Of a stretch of 64,000 bases of DNA, positions 43,674 to 52,810 are shown one piece after another. Both the position numbers and the translations under genes were made by a program. The first letter of the stretch is position 1, and every line of letters starts with the position of its first letter. Where the stretch lies: positions 62,001-126,000 of the forward strand of contig NZ_AVFL01000001.1 in the NCBI RefSeq assembly GCF_000576635.1. Reading direction: 5' to 3'. Under the pieces are notes generated by a model, which saw only the letters and a program-made list of their open reading frames with translations, was not told where the DNA came from and ran no database searches. The DNA is from Skermanella stibiiresistens SB22 (lineage in GTDB: Bacteria; Pseudomonadota; Alphaproteobacteria; Azospirillales; Azospirillaceae).

Positions 43674-45089
43674 TCATGGCTTCTCGATCCTGTCGTTTAT
43701 CCAGCCCCGCAGCGCTCCCCGATCGGCCTTGCCGGTGCGGCCCAGCGGCAGTTCCGGAGCGAAGTGGAAGGCGTCGGGGATCTTGAACCGCTCGATCCGG
43801 CCGGTGGCCCAGCCCGCCAGCGTCCCGGCGTCGAGCGTGGCACCGGCGCGCGGGACGATCAGGACGTGCAGCCGTTCGCCCAGCAGCGGATCGGGCACGC
43901 CAGTCGTCAGGGCCGCCGCCACGTCGGGGTGGCCGCAGAACAGGCGATCGATCTCCATCGGCGCGATCTTGTTGCCGCCGCGCGAGATGATGTCCTTCGC
44001 CCGTCCCACCAGTTCGACATGGCCCAGGGGATGGAGCCGCGCCAGATCGCCGGTGCGGAACCAGCCGTCGTCGAACGAGGCGGCCGTGAGGTCCGGCTGG
44101 TCGAGATAACCCAGCATGCCGAAGGGCGTCCGGATCAGCAACTCGCCGGTCGTGGCGTCGATCCGGAACTCGACGCCAGGGGTCGGCAGACCGATGGTGC
44201 CAGCCGCCGCGGCCCGGATTTCCGGCGTGGCGTGGAAGTCGCACGATCCCGTCTCGGTCAGGCCATAAAGGTCGAACAGGCCGGCATCGGGAAAAGCCTC
44301 GCCGATCATCGCCGCCAAGCCGCCTCCCAGCGGTTCCCCGCCGGTCAGGATTTGCCGGAGCCGGGGAGCGGACGGCACTTGGCCCTCGCTGGCGAACAAG
44401 GCCCGCAGCATGGTCGGGACCAGCGCCGCCGTGGTGACACCGTCCTCCAGGGCGGCGCGGACGGCGGCGGGTGTGAACTTCGGCATCATCCGAAGCCGTC
44501 CGCCGGCCAGGATGGTCAGCAAACCCGCCCAGATGCCGAATATGAAGGTCACCTGCAACGGCAACAGCGTGTCCGTCCGCGGCGTGAACCCCAGCATGCC
44601 CTGAAGGGCATCGAGCTTGGCGGCGAACCTGTCATGGCCGATCACCACTCCCTTGGGGGTGCCGGTCGAGCCGGAGGTGAGGATCACCAGGGCGGCGCCG
44701 TCCAGCAGCGGGCGCTGCGGCGGCGGCTCGGCGGCGACCTTGGTCACGTCACCGGTGGCGCCTTCCACGATCAGGCGGGTGGCAGTGGCCGCGCGCAACG
44801 TCTCGACCACGGCGGCCGGGGAGGACGCGTGGATCGGAATGGCGACGCCCCCGGCGGTCCAGACACCCAGGAAGGCGGCGATGTCGGCGGCGCGGTTGCC
44901 GACGCCGATCATCACGGGCTCATCGGGGGTGATGCCATGGCGCCGCAACTCCGCCGCGAGGGCGTCGGCGCGGGATAGGAGGGCCCCGGCGTCGAGCCGT
45001 TCCGATGGGTCCTCGACGGTCGCGGGGGCCCGCTCCAGCCGTTCCCGCAGAAGGCTGGCGAGGTTGCGGCCCTGATTTGCCGACGTCAT
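43674..45089 (-). CDS. Acyl-CoA synthetase (AMP-forming) family
   Basis: A 471-aa adenylate-forming enzyme that would activate a carboxylic acid to its CoA thioester. P-loop-like LTSGSTGTPKG (about residues 147-157), the GLTETG motif, the FRTGD hinge motif and the C-terminal catalytic lysine in LGRTGKADR are present. Shorter than typical fatty acyl-CoA ligases, nearer to benzoate/coumarate-type or small-acid ligases. Its start overlaps the stop of the crotonase gene by 4 bp. Last gene of the minus-strand catabolic operon. Substrate unknown. Confidence 0.88.
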   Translation of the reverse strand: MTSANQGRNLASLLRERLERAPATVEDPSERLDAGALLSRADALAAELRRHGITPDEPVMIGVGNRAADIAAFLGVWTAGGVAIPIHASSPAAVVETLRAATATRLIVEGATGDVTKVAAEPPPQRPLLDGAALVILTSGSTGTPKGVVIGHDRFAAKLDALQGMLGFTPRTDTLLPLQVTFIFGIWAGLLTILAGGRLRMMPKFTPAAVRAALEDGVTTAALVPTMLRALFASEGQVPSAPRLRQILTGGEPLGGGLAAMIGEAFPDAGLFDLYGLTETGSCDFHATPEIRAAAAGTIGLPTPGVEFRIDATTGELLIRTPFGMLGYLDQPDLTAASFDDGWFRTGDLARLHPLGHVELVGRAKDIISRGGNKIAPMEIDRLFCGHPDVAAALTTGVPDPLLGERLHVLIVPRAGATLDAGTLAGWATGRIERFKIPDAFHFAPELPLGRTGKADRGALRGWINDRIEKP

Positions 45090-45907
45090 CGGGATCTCTC
45101 CGGGAAGCGGCCGTCGCGCCACGCGATGGCGGCGCGCAGGCCCTCGGCCCGCGCGATCTCCATGAAGCGCAGCTTGTCGGGCGAGCCCTCGCCCTCGATC
45201 TGGAGGTCGATGTCCAGGGCGGCCTCCAGCGCCTCGCCCATGCCCATGATCTCGAAGGTCCGGTTGATCGCCCGCTTGGTCTGCTTGACCAGGTTGGGGT
45301 CGATCGCCGCGATGTGGCGGGCGGTCCGCAGGGCTGATTCCATCAAGTCGTCGGGCGGGACCACCCGGTTGACCATGCCGATCTGGTACGCCCGCTCCGC
45401 CGGGATGCGGTCCTCGCCGGTCAGGATGATCTCCTTCGCGATCTTGGGGCCGACGATCCAGGGCAGGATCATCACGACGATGCCGGCGCCGAACTTCAGC
45501 TCCGGTTCGCCGAACACCGCCTTCTCCGACGCGACGGTGATGTCGCAGGCCAGCGCCAGCTCGCAGGCGCCCGCCAGGCAGTGGCCATTGACGGCGGCGA
45601 TGGTCGGCTTGGACAGCCGCCAGAATCGGATCACCGGATCGAAGTCGTTCCGCAGCAGGGTCCGCCAGCGCGCCACGCCCGAGGGCTGGCTCTCCATCTG
45701 TTCCTTGAGGTCGAAGCCGGAGGAGAAGGCGGTGCCGGCGCCTGTCACAACGACGGCGCGGATCTCGGGATCGGCCTCGATCTCATCGAGCGCCTGATCA
45801 AGCTCCTTCAGCATCGTCTGGTTGATGGCGTTGAGGCGCTCCGGCCGGTTGAGGGTCAGGATCGCGACGCCGTCGTTTTTCTCGAACAGGATGGTCGTGC
45901 GGCTCAT
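45086..45907 (-). CDS. Enoyl-CoA hydratase/isomerase (crotonase) family
   Basis: A 273-aa crotonase-fold enzyme. Oxyanion-hole regions FSSGFDLKE (about residues 62-70) and NGHCLAGACELALACDI (about 107-123) are recognisable, the latter with a Glu at the catalytic position. Family helix FGEPELKFGAGIVVMILPWIVG follows. Hydration or isomerisation of an unsaturated acyl-CoA is likely. Encoded between an MFS transporter and an acyl-CoA synthetase, which suggests catabolism of an imported organic acid. Confidence 0.9.
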   Translation of the reverse strand: MSRTTILFEKNDGVAILTLNRPERLNAINQTMLKELDQALDEIEADPEIRAVVVTGAGTAFSSGFDLKEQMESQPSGVARWRTLLRNDFDPVIRFWRLSKPTIAAVNGHCLAGACELALACDITVASEKAVFGEPELKFGAGIVVMILPWIVGPKIAKEIILTGEDRIPAERAYQIGMVNRVVPPDDLMESALRTARHIAAIDPNLVKQTKRAINRTFEIMGMGEALEAALDIDLQIEGEGSPDKLRFMEIARAEGLRAAIAWRDGRFPERSR

Positions 45908-45938
45908 GGTGGATCACCCAGGGATTGGAAAGAGGATT

Positions 45939-47174
45939 TCAGCGCTTGCCGTTGGCGATCGACAGGGCGGCCGGATCGGCCCGCAGGCGCAGCATGGCGA
46001 TGATGCCGAGGAACGGGCCGATCGCCAGCACCATGAAGGCGTGGGACCAGCCGACCGCGTCCACCACCAGAGGCAGCAGATGGATGCTGACGAGCGTCAG
46101 CAGGAAGCCGGCGCAGGTCTGGATCGTCAGCATCGTTCCGACCAGCGAGCGGTCGCAAAGTTCGGCCACCGTGGCGGAGAACTGACCGGAGTCGGCGATG
46201 ACACTGACACCCCAAATGATGCCGACCGCCACCAGCAGGGCTGGCGGACCATCGAACAGCAGGCCGATGGTCAGGGCGCAGATCCCGCTGACCGCCATCG
46301 AGACCGAGGTCACCAGGGTGCGGCCCCAGCGGTCGGCCAGCCAGCCGGCGCCCAAGGCCCCGAAGGCGCCGGCCCCGACCACCGCGAAGGTCGCGAACTT
46401 GGCGGTGGTCGAGGAACCCTCGCCCAGCGTCAGCGCGAAGCTGGCGTGGATGAAGACGCCGAACCACGCCCACATGGCGTAAAGCTCCCACATGTGGCCG
46501 AGATAGCCAAGGTTGGCCAGCCGCAGGGGCCGGTTCCGCCACGCCTCCAGCGCGTTGCCCAGCCGCAGCGGCGGCGCCTTCGCCACGTTCGGTCCGATCG
46601 ACACGAAATTGATCAGGACGGCCGCCAGCAAGGCCGCCGCCGACGCCGTCACATAGGGTGCCCGCCAATCGACCCCGCCGAAGGCCGCCAGCAGATGGGG
46701 CGAGGCCGAGCCCAGCGTCAGCGCCGCGATCAGCAAGCCGATCAGCAGGCCAAGGTCGCGCTTGGCCCAGGTGGTGGCGATCTTCATGCCCACGGGATAG
46801 ACGCCGGCCATGCACATGCCGGTCACGAAGCGCAGCACCGGCAGCATGGCGTCGACCGGCTCGAACGCCAGGATCGCGACATTGGCGATCGCCGCGATCA
46901 GGGCCGACGCGGCGAACAGATGCCGGAGGTCCAGGCGGTCGGGCAGGCTGAGCAGGGCGCTGCCCAGCGTTCCCACGACGAACCCCGCCTGGACGCTGCT
47001 GGTCAGCAGCGCCTCCTGGAACGGTCCCAGCGTCCACTGGGCCTTGATGCTGGCGAGCGACGCGGTGGTGGCGAACCACACCGACATGGCCGCCACCTCG
47101 CTGGCCAGCAACAGGGCCAGCGACAGCGTCCTGCCGGCCGAGCGCGCCGCCACCTGACCGCCGGGACTAGCCAT
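45939..47174 (-). CDS. MFS transporter in the CoA-thioester cassette
   Basis: A 411-aa major-facilitator protein with about 12 hydrophobic segments; GAGAFGALGAGWLADRWGRTLVTS is the motif A equivalent of the second half. It belongs to the same minus-strand operon as a binding protein (upstream), crotonase and CoA ligase (downstream). The natural inference is uptake of the acid that the ligase activates. No domain identifies the substrate. Confidence 0.87.
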   Translation of the reverse strand: MASPGGQVAARSAGRTLSLALLLASEVAAMSVWFATTASLASIKAQWTLGPFQEALLTSSVQAGFVVGTLGSALLSLPDRLDLRHLFAASALIAAIANVAILAFEPVDAMLPVLRFVTGMCMAGVYPVGMKIATTWAKRDLGLLIGLLIAALTLGSASPHLLAAFGGVDWRAPYVTASAAALLAAVLINFVSIGPNVAKAPPLRLGNALEAWRNRPLRLANLGYLGHMWELYAMWAWFGVFIHASFALTLGEGSSTTAKFATFAVVGAGAFGALGAGWLADRWGRTLVTSVSMAVSGICALTIGLLFDGPPALLVAVGIIWGVSVIADSGQFSATVAELCDRSLVGTMLTIQTCAGFLLTLVSIHLLPLVVDAVGWSHAFMVLAIGPFLGIIAMLRLRADPAALSIANGKR

Positions 47175-47195
47175 GCCGGGTCAAGCCCTGCGAGG

Positions 47196-48443
47196 TCATT
47201 GGGCCGCGGCCGTGGTCTTGACCAACGGGCACTCGCTGTCCTTCAAGGGCCGGAACGCCTGGTCGCCGGGGATGGTGGCGACGGTGTCGTAGTAGTCGTA
47301 GGGCTGCTTCGATGCCGCCGGCGTCTTGACCTGGAACAGGTGCATGTCGTGGATCTTGCGGCCATCGATCCGGATGCTTCCCTTGCCGAACAGGGGATCG
47401 TCGGTCGGCATCGCCTTCATCGCCTCGACCATGTGACGGCCGGAGCGGGCCGCCTCCTTGTCGGGCATGGCGGCGATCGCCTTCATCCAGTGCAGGGTGG
47501 AGGCGTAGGCGCCGGCCTGGTTCATGGTCGGGTAGCGGCCGCCGTTGCGCTTGACGAAGCGCTCGGTCCAGGCGCGGGTGCCGTCGTTGAGGTCCCAGTA
47601 GAACGCCTCGGTCAGCAGCAGGCCCTGCGCGGTCTCCAGCCCGATCGAGTGGACGTCGGTCAGGAACACCAGAAGTCCGGCCAGCTTCTGACCCGATTGC
47701 GACAGCCCGAACTCCGCCGCCTGCTTGACGGCCGTGATGGTGTCGCCGCCGGAATTGGCGAGCGCCACGATCTCGGCGCCGCTACCCTGCGCCTGGAGCA
47801 GGAACGACGAGAAGTCGTTGCTTTGGAAGGGCGCCCGGACCTGGCCCACGACCTCGCCGCCATTGGCCTTGATGATCGACATGGCGTCGCGTTCCAGCGC
47901 GTGGCCGAAGGCGTAGTCCGCCGTCAGGAAGAACCAGCGCTTGCCGCCGTTGGCGATCACCGCCTTGGCCGTGCCATTGGCGAGCGCCCAGGTGTCGTAG
48001 GTCCAATGGACGTTGTTGGGCGTGCAAGCCTTGCCGGTCAGGTCCGAGGTGCCGGCGCTGTCGATCAGGAAGACCTTGTCCTTCTCCCGCGCGATCTCGG
48101 ACACCGCCAGGGCGATCGAGGAGGTCGGCACGTCGGCGACGACGTCGACCTTGTCGCGGTCGAACCACTGGCGGGTGATGTTGGCGCCGATGTCGGGCTT
48201 GTTCTGGTGGTCGGCCGAGACGATCTCGACCCGGAAGCCCTTCTCCTCGGGCTTGAAGTCCTCCACCGCCATCCGGGTAGCCTCGACCGAGCCGATGCCC
48301 GCGATGTCGGAATACAGGCCGGATTGGTCGTTGAGCACGCCGATCCGGAACACCGGCAGAGTGGAGTTCTGGGTCTGGGCTTGGACCGGATAGGCCGAAG
48401 CCAGCATGGAGGCCGCGATCAGGCCCGCCGCGATGGAACGCAT
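47196..48443 (-). CDS. ABC-type branched-chain amino-acid-like binding protein
   Basis: A 415-aa periplasmic protein with a signal peptide (cleavage near PVQAQ, residue 23) and a GGAGG Shine-Dalgarno sequence. The Peripla_BP_6 fold is suggested by FRIGVLNDQSGLYSDIAG, VADVPTSSIALAVSEIAREKDKVFLIDSAGTSDLTGKAC and WFFLTADYAFGHALERDA. Members of this LivK-like branch bind aromatic or small organic acids as often as amino acids. No LivHMGF permease/ATPase genes are present, so it is an orphan beside an MFS gene. It is first in the operon, divergent from the FadR-type regulator. Confidence 0.9.
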   Translation of the reverse strand: MRSIAAGLIAASMLASAYPVQAQTQNSTLPVFRIGVLNDQSGLYSDIAGIGSVEATRMAVEDFKPEEKGFRVEIVSADHQNKPDIGANITRQWFDRDKVDVVADVPTSSIALAVSEIAREKDKVFLIDSAGTSDLTGKACTPNNVHWTYDTWALANGTAKAVIANGGKRWFFLTADYAFGHALERDAMSIIKANGGEVVGQVRAPFQSNDFSSFLLQAQGSGAEIVALANSGGDTITAVKQAAEFGLSQSGQKLAGLLVFLTDVHSIGLETAQGLLLTEAFYWDLNDGTRAWTERFVKRNGGRYPTMNQAGAYASTLHWMKAIAAMPDKEAARSGRHMVEAMKAMPTDDPLFGKGSIRIDGRKIHDMHLFQVKTPAASKQPYDYYDTVATIPGDQAFRPLKDSECPLVKTTAAAQ

Positions 48444-48527
48444 GTGTTTCCTCCCTTTTGGTGTCGCGCGGGCCTCTCCGTGCCCGACATTCGACAGCTA
48501 AGCGTCAGGCTCGCCCCAGATGTCGCT

Positions 48528-48542
48528 ATTTGTCAAACAAAT
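48528..48542. promoter_or_regulatory. Operator candidate for the FadR-type regulator
   Basis: ATTTGTCAAACAAAT is a perfect dyad (6-bp arms, 3-nt centre) in the divergent promoter region between the binding-protein gene and the GntR/FadR-type gene. Its size and A+T-rich arms suit a dimeric winged-helix regulator, so autoregulation and control of the operon are plausible. Confidence 0.5.
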
Positions 48543-48615
48543 AATCTGATGACTTTTTTGCCTTTCGGCCGCCGCCGACTATGCTAGGGTGCGGGTCAAT
48601 GGAAGCGACGGCGGG

Positions 48616-49359
48616 ATGCGGAACGGGATGGGCATCGAGTTCAAGGACGTGGTCACCGCGAGTGCCGCCAAGCAGATCGCGGAGAGTATCCGTGCCGCCA
48701 TCCTCGACGGCAGGCTCAAGATCGATGAGCGGCTGCCGACGGAGGACGAACTGGCCCATAGGTTCGGCGTGTCGCGTCCGACGGTGCGGGAGGCGCTGAA
48801 GCGGCTGGCGGCGCAGCATCTGATCCGCTCGCGCCGCGGACCGACCGGTGGCAACTTCGTCGCCAGCCCGGCGCCCGAGGACGCCGCCCTGTCGCTGGCC
48901 AACGCCACGACCCTGATGGTCGCGGTGGGGGATTTCAGCCTGGACGACGTGGCGACCGCGCGGCTGGAGTTGGAATCGGTCTGCTGCCGGCTGGCGGCGG
49001 CCAATCGGGCGGATGTCCACCTGAAGGCCATGCGGACCGAACTGGCCCGCCAGCGCGACGAGGCCATCACCGACGAGGAGTTCTGCGCGTCGGATGTCCG
49101 GTTCCACCGGGCGCTGGTCGACGCCACCGGCAACGCGCTGCTGAGCTTCGTGATGCATTCGGTGGTCGAGGCGCTGCAGCCGGTCAGCAACATGATCATC
49201 TTCCGCGTCCGCGACCGCCACACCATCGCGGGGTTCCACGAACGCATCCTGGCCGCGATCGAGGATCGCGACGGCGAGGCCGGCGTCACGGCGCTCCAGG
49301 ACCTGATGGCCTATATCCGCGAGCGCTACCGCGAGGCGCTGGAGCGCCGGGCCAGCTAG
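48616..49359 (+). CDS. GntR/FadR-family transcriptional regulator
   Basis: A 247-aa regulator. N-terminal GntR winged helix (QIAESIRAAILDGRLKIDERLPTEDELAHRFGVSRPTVREALKRLAAQHLIRSRRG in broken form, about residues 20-75) and a FadR/FCD-type all-helical C-domain with metal-ligand-like residues (VRFHRALVDATGN). Starts at 48589 (GTG), 48616 and 48628 (both ATG) are possible. Members usually act as repressors released by an acid or its CoA ester. Divergent from the CoA-thioester operon and co-directional with the AcuI-like reductase gene. Confidence 0.87.
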   Translation: MRNGMGIEFKDVVTASAAKQIAESIRAAILDGRLKIDERLPTEDELAHRFGVSRPTVREALKRLAAQHLIRSRRGPTGGNFVASPAPEDAALSLANATTLMVAVGDFSLDDVATARLELESVCCRLAAANRADVHLKAMRTELARQRDEAITDEEFCASDVRFHRALVDATGNALLSFVMHSVVEALQPVSNMIIFRVRDRHTIAGFHERILAAIEDRDGEAGVTALQDLMAYIRERYREALERRAS

Positions 49360-49401
49360 GTCGAAAGAACATCAAGAACGATCAACACGGGAGAGAACGC
49401 G

Positions 49402-50394
49402 ATGACCATTGAATCCTTTAAAGCCCTCGTCGCGGAGCAGGCCGACGGCAAGCCGAAGATCGGCCTGACGCGCTGGACCGACGCCGATCTGCCCGATGGC
49501 GACGTGACCGTCGCGGTCGAATGGTCCAGCCTCAATTACAAGGACGGGCTGGCGCTGACCGGCAAGGGCCGCATCCTCCGCAAGTTCCCGATGGTGCCGG
49601 GCATCGACTTCGCCGGCACGGTGACCGAATCCAAGTCGCCTGACTTCAAGCCCGGCGACGGCGTGATCCTGACCGGCTGGGGCGTCGGCGAGAGCTGGTC
49701 CGGCGGGTTCGCCGAACGCGCCCGCGTCAAGTCGGAGTGGCTGGTTCCCTTGCCCGACGGCCTGGGCGCGCGCCAAGCCATGGCGGTCGGCACGGCGGGC
49801 TTCACCGCGATGCTCTGCGTCATGGCGCTGGAAGGACACGGCATCGACCGCGAGCGCGAGATCCTGGTGACGGGCGCCGCTGGGGGTGTTGGCAGCGTCG
49901 CGGTCCGCCTGCTGGCCAATCTCGGCTACACGGTCGCGGCCTCCACCGGCCGGCCGGAACAGGCCGATTACCTGAAGTCGCTAGGCGCCTCGGTGATCGT
50001 CGACCGCAACGAGCTGTCGCAGCCGTCCAAGCCGCTGACCTCCGAACGGTGGGGCGGGGCGGTCGACACGGTGGGCGGCGTGACGCTGGCCAGCGTGCTG
50101 GCCGGGACCGCCTATGGTGGTGCCGTCGCCGCCTGTGGACTGGCGGGGGGCGCCGACCTGCCGTCGACGGTGATGCCTTTCATCCTGCGGAACGTGGCGC
50201 TGCTGGGTGTCGATTCGGTCAATTGCCCGAAGCCGCGCCGCCAGGAGGCGTGGGCCCGGATCGCGAAGGAACTGCCGGCCGAGGCGCTCGACGCGGTGAC
50301 CACCGAGATCACGCTGGAGGAACTGCCGGGAAAGGCCGAGGATATCCTGAAAGGGCAGGTCCGCGGCCGCACCGTGGTTCGGATCGCCGGCTGA
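49402..50394 (+). CDS. acuI: Acryloyl-CoA reductase AcuI/YhdH-type MDR protein
   Basis: A 330-aa zinc-free medium-chain reductase. Motifs: WSSLNYKDGLALTGKGRILRKFPMVPGIDFAGTV (about residues 41-74), the Rossmann glycines GAAGGVGSVA (about 155-164) and ASTGRPEQADYLKSLGAS for NADP selection. In the AcuI group the reaction is NADPH-dependent reduction of acryloyl-CoA to propionyl-CoA. Its position beside a CoA ligase, crotonase and FadR-type regulator fits handling of unsaturated C3 or similar acyl-CoA. The gene symbol is by family resemblance. Confidence 0.85.
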   Translation: MTIESFKALVAEQADGKPKIGLTRWTDADLPDGDVTVAVEWSSLNYKDGLALTGKGRILRKFPMVPGIDFAGTVTESKSPDFKPGDGVILTGWGVGESWSGGFAERARVKSEWLVPLPDGLGARQAMAVGTAGFTAMLCVMALEGHGIDREREILVTGAAGGVGSVAVRLLANLGYTVAASTGRPEQADYLKSLGASVIVDRNELSQPSKPLTSERWGGAVDTVGGVTLASVLAGTAYGGAVAACGLAGGADLPSTVMPFILRNVALLGVDSVNCPKPRRQEAWARIAKELPAEALDAVTTEITLEELPGKAEDILKGQVRGRTVVRIAG

Positions 50395-50433
50395 CCCACG
50401 GGGCGGGTTCGAGCGAGGGGAGCTGACAAGGGA

Positions 50434-50940
50434 ATGCGGGCGCGGTGGCGACAGATGACGGTGGCTGATCTGCCGCTGGTGGAGCGGATCGCGGAGATCG
50501 TCCACCCAGCATATCCCGAATCGGCGGAGGTGCCGGCGGAACGGCTGGCGCTGTTCCCCGCCGGCTGTCTGGTCGCCGAGGATGGGGCCGTGGATGGTAC
50601 CGGCGCCGCGCTCGGTTACGCCGTCAGCCATCCCAGCCGGCTCGGGCGCCCTCCGGCGCTGGACAGCCGGCTTGGCGGGTTGCCCCGCGACGCCGATTGC
50701 CTCTATTTGCATGACGTCGCGTTGTTGCCCGAAGCCCGCGGGCTGGGGCTGGGCGAGGCGCTGACCGTGTTGCTGCGTGATCTCGCGCGCCGCCAAGGTT
50801 TGCCGATGCTGGCGCTCACCGCCGTCAACCGCTCGGCGCCCTACTGGAGCCGGCGCGGGTTCAAGCGGTATCCCGGCGACGCGGTGCTGGCGGCGAAGCT
50901 GGCGTCCTATGGCGAGGATGCCGCCTACATGGTGGGCTGA
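50434..50940 (+). CDS. GNAT-family N-acetyltransferase
   Basis: A 168-aa acetyltransferase-like protein. The acetyl-CoA-binding motif appears as LPEARGLGLGEALT (about residues 98-111), preceded by the beta4 strand CLYLHDVALLP and followed by PMLALTAVNRSAPYWSRRGFKRYP, a standard GNAT layout. Encoded 39 bp after acuI, so perhaps co-transcribed. Substrate unknown. Confidence 0.85.
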   Translation: MRARWRQMTVADLPLVERIAEIVHPAYPESAEVPAERLALFPAGCLVAEDGAVDGTGAALGYAVSHPSRLGRPPALDSRLGGLPRDADCLYLHDVALLPEARGLGLGEALTVLLRDLARRQGLPMLALTAVNRSAPYWSRRGFKRYPGDAVLAAKLASYGEDAAYMVG

Positions 50941-50958
50941 GCCGCTTTCTTCCGGCGG

Positions 50959-51846
50959 TCAGTGCGCCATCAGCACGGGGATGCGCGAGGCGTTCTCCAG
51001 CACTTGACGCGTCGCCCCGCCCAGCATCATCTCGCGGAAACGGCTGTGGCCATAGGCTCCCATCACCAGCAGGCTGGAACCGAGATCGAGGGCGCGCTGC
51101 GTCAGGACATGGCCCACCGGCTCCTCGGCGATCCGGGGCAGCCGGTCGATCGCCGCGTCCACCCCATGCCACGCCAGATGGGCCACGAGATCGGCGGCGC
51201 CATCCACCTGCCGGCGCGGGTCCTCCCGGACCAGGATGAAGACCCTGCCGGCCTTGGCGAGGAACGGCATCGCGGCGGTGACCGCGCGCGCGGACTCGGC
51301 ACTGTCGTTCCAGGCCACCGCGACCGACTGGCCGAACCGCTGGGGCGACACGGGAGGCGCCAGCAGCAGCGGCCGTCCAGCGTCGAACAGCACGGCGTCA
51401 CGGGCGGTCGCCAGGGGGCCGAGAGCGGCGTGGCTGCCCTGCGGCACGACGATCAGGTCGGCGCAGCGGGCGACCTGCGTCAGGACGCGGTCGATCCGCC
51501 CTGTTTTCACGTGAAACCACGCGCTCGCCTGCGGCGTTCCCGCCTCTGGTCCCTCCGCCGCGGGATGCTCGACCAAAGGCGCGTCGGCGGCGGATCTGGC
51601 GCGGTTGAAGAACAGATCGGCTTCCCGCGAGGCGGCGGCCATGGCTTCCCACCGTTGCTGGATCAGCCGCTCCATCATGTCGGGCGGAACCGCCTCGCCC
51701 ATGATCGGGATGACCTCACGCGGGTCCAAGGCGATGAACACCGCGTCGACATGGGCGTCGAACAGTCGAGCCGCCATGAACGCCAGCCCGAGCGTCGTCT
51801 GGTCGGACGGCTGTCCCGTCAAAGGCGCTAGGATCTTCCTGATCAT
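50959..51846 (-). CDS. Universal stress protein, tandem UspA domains
   Basis: A 295-aa protein with two USP-type halves. The C-terminal domain ends with the ATP-binding signature GAYGHSRFREMMLGGATRQVL (G-2x-G-9x-G-S/T). The N-terminal half (MIRKILAPLTGQPSDQTTLGLAFMAARLFDAHVDAVFIA) keeps the fold but not the full signature. Paired USPs are common under low-oxygen or energy stress. The gene is divergent from an FNR-like regulator, which is the most likely controller, though no clear FNR box (TTGAT-N4-ATCAA) was found in the 209-bp spacer. Confidence 0.9.
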   Translation of the reverse strand: MIRKILAPLTGQPSDQTTLGLAFMAARLFDAHVDAVFIALDPREVIPIMGEAVPPDMMERLIQQRWEAMAAASREADLFFNRARSAADAPLVEHPAAEGPEAGTPQASAWFHVKTGRIDRVLTQVARCADLIVVPQGSHAALGPLATARDAVLFDAGRPLLLAPPVSPQRFGQSVAVAWNDSAESARAVTAAMPFLAKAGRVFILVREDPRRQVDGAADLVAHLAWHGVDAAIDRLPRIAEEPVGHVLTQRALDLGSSLLVMGAYGHSRFREMMLGGATRQVLENASRIPVLMAH

Positions 51847-52055
51847 TGTTTCCCCCCATCACGGCATCCGGCATTCCCGGACCGGCGATCGTCCTCATCC
51901 TGCGCCGCGGGTGGGTTCCGTGCCTTAACCTGGATTAATCATGTTATGCCCAGCGCTTGACCAAGCCCGTCCTGACCTTTCGATTGGTGGACAGGGATCG
52001 CCCATGCGCCTAGGCTCGATCGTGATCGTCGGTACAGCGTTATCGGGGAAGCGCC

Positions 52056-52787
52056 ATGGTCCTTGGTACCAGGTTGTCACCCATCGCATCGGTGCCCCGC
52101 GTGGTCCTGTGCGAGCGGTGCCCGATCCGCCGCCACGGCGTGTGCGATCAGGTCGATCCCCATGACTTCGAAAGGATGGCGTCGGACGGACCCCGTGTCC
52201 GGAACCTCGCGGCGGGCTCCGTCCTGTTCGGGGAGGGCGACGCCTTCGACCGGGTCTTCACGCTCCAGGCCGGCTGGGCCTTGACATCGAAACTGTTCGA
52301 GGATGGCCACCGCCAGATCATCCGCTTCGTGCTGCCCGGCGACCTGATCGGGTTCGAGGGGAGCGAGGCGACCGGAATGGCCTATGGCGCGGAGGCGATC
52401 ACCGCCGTCAGGCTGTGCGGGATGGAGCATTCCATGTTCTTCAAGGAATGCTCCTGTTCGCCGCGCTTCGCCATGAACTATGCCGAAGCCGTCACCCGCG
52501 AGGCGATGCTGGCCTGGAACCATGTCGGAGCCCTGGGGCAGCAGAGCGCCCGCGGGCGCGTCGCCAACCTGCTGGTCGAGTTGCACCAGCGGGTCCGCGC
52601 GATCGAGGGGGGTGACGATCCCGCCGTGTGGTTGCCGATCAACCAGACGCATATCGCCGACGCGACGGGCATGACGCCCGTCCATGTCTGCCGCACCCTG
52701 AAGCGGATGCGGCAGGAGGGATTGCTGGAATTCAGCAAGGGACGGCTGGTCCTGATCGATCCCGGCCGCCTCGCCGCCGTGGCCTGA
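52056..52787 (+). CDS. FNR/FixK-like Crp-family regulator
   Basis: A 243-aa regulator with the N-terminal cysteine motif C-x2-C-x7-C (Cys19, 22, 30 region: LCERCPIRRHGVC) plus a central cysteine near residue 122 (AVRLCGMEHS). These match the four ligands of an oxygen-labile [4Fe-4S] cluster as in alphaproteobacterial FnrL/FnrN proteins. A cNMP-type beta-barrel (GSVLFGEGDAFDRVF, FVLPGDLIGFEG) and a Crp helix-turn-helix (THIADATGMTPVHVCRTLKRMRQEG) follow. An anaerobiosis regulator is the best call. Confidence 0.9.
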   Translation: MVLGTRLSPIASVPRVVLCERCPIRRHGVCDQVDPHDFERMASDGPRVRNLAAGSVLFGEGDAFDRVFTLQAGWALTSKLFEDGHRQIIRFVLPGDLIGFEGSEATGMAYGAEAITAVRLCGMEHSMFFKECSCSPRFAMNYAEAVTREAMLAWNHVGALGQQSARGRVANLLVELHQRVRAIEGGDDPAVWLPINQTHIADATGMTPVHVCRTLKRMRQEGLLEFSKGRLVLIDPGRLAAVA

Positions 52788-52810
52788 TCCAAGTGCCGAC
52801 CCTCAGGCGA

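Noticed and set aside
51847-52055. FNR box between the universal stress gene and the FNR-like gene
   Set aside because: The best match (TTGAC followed by a poor second half) does not form the required dyad.
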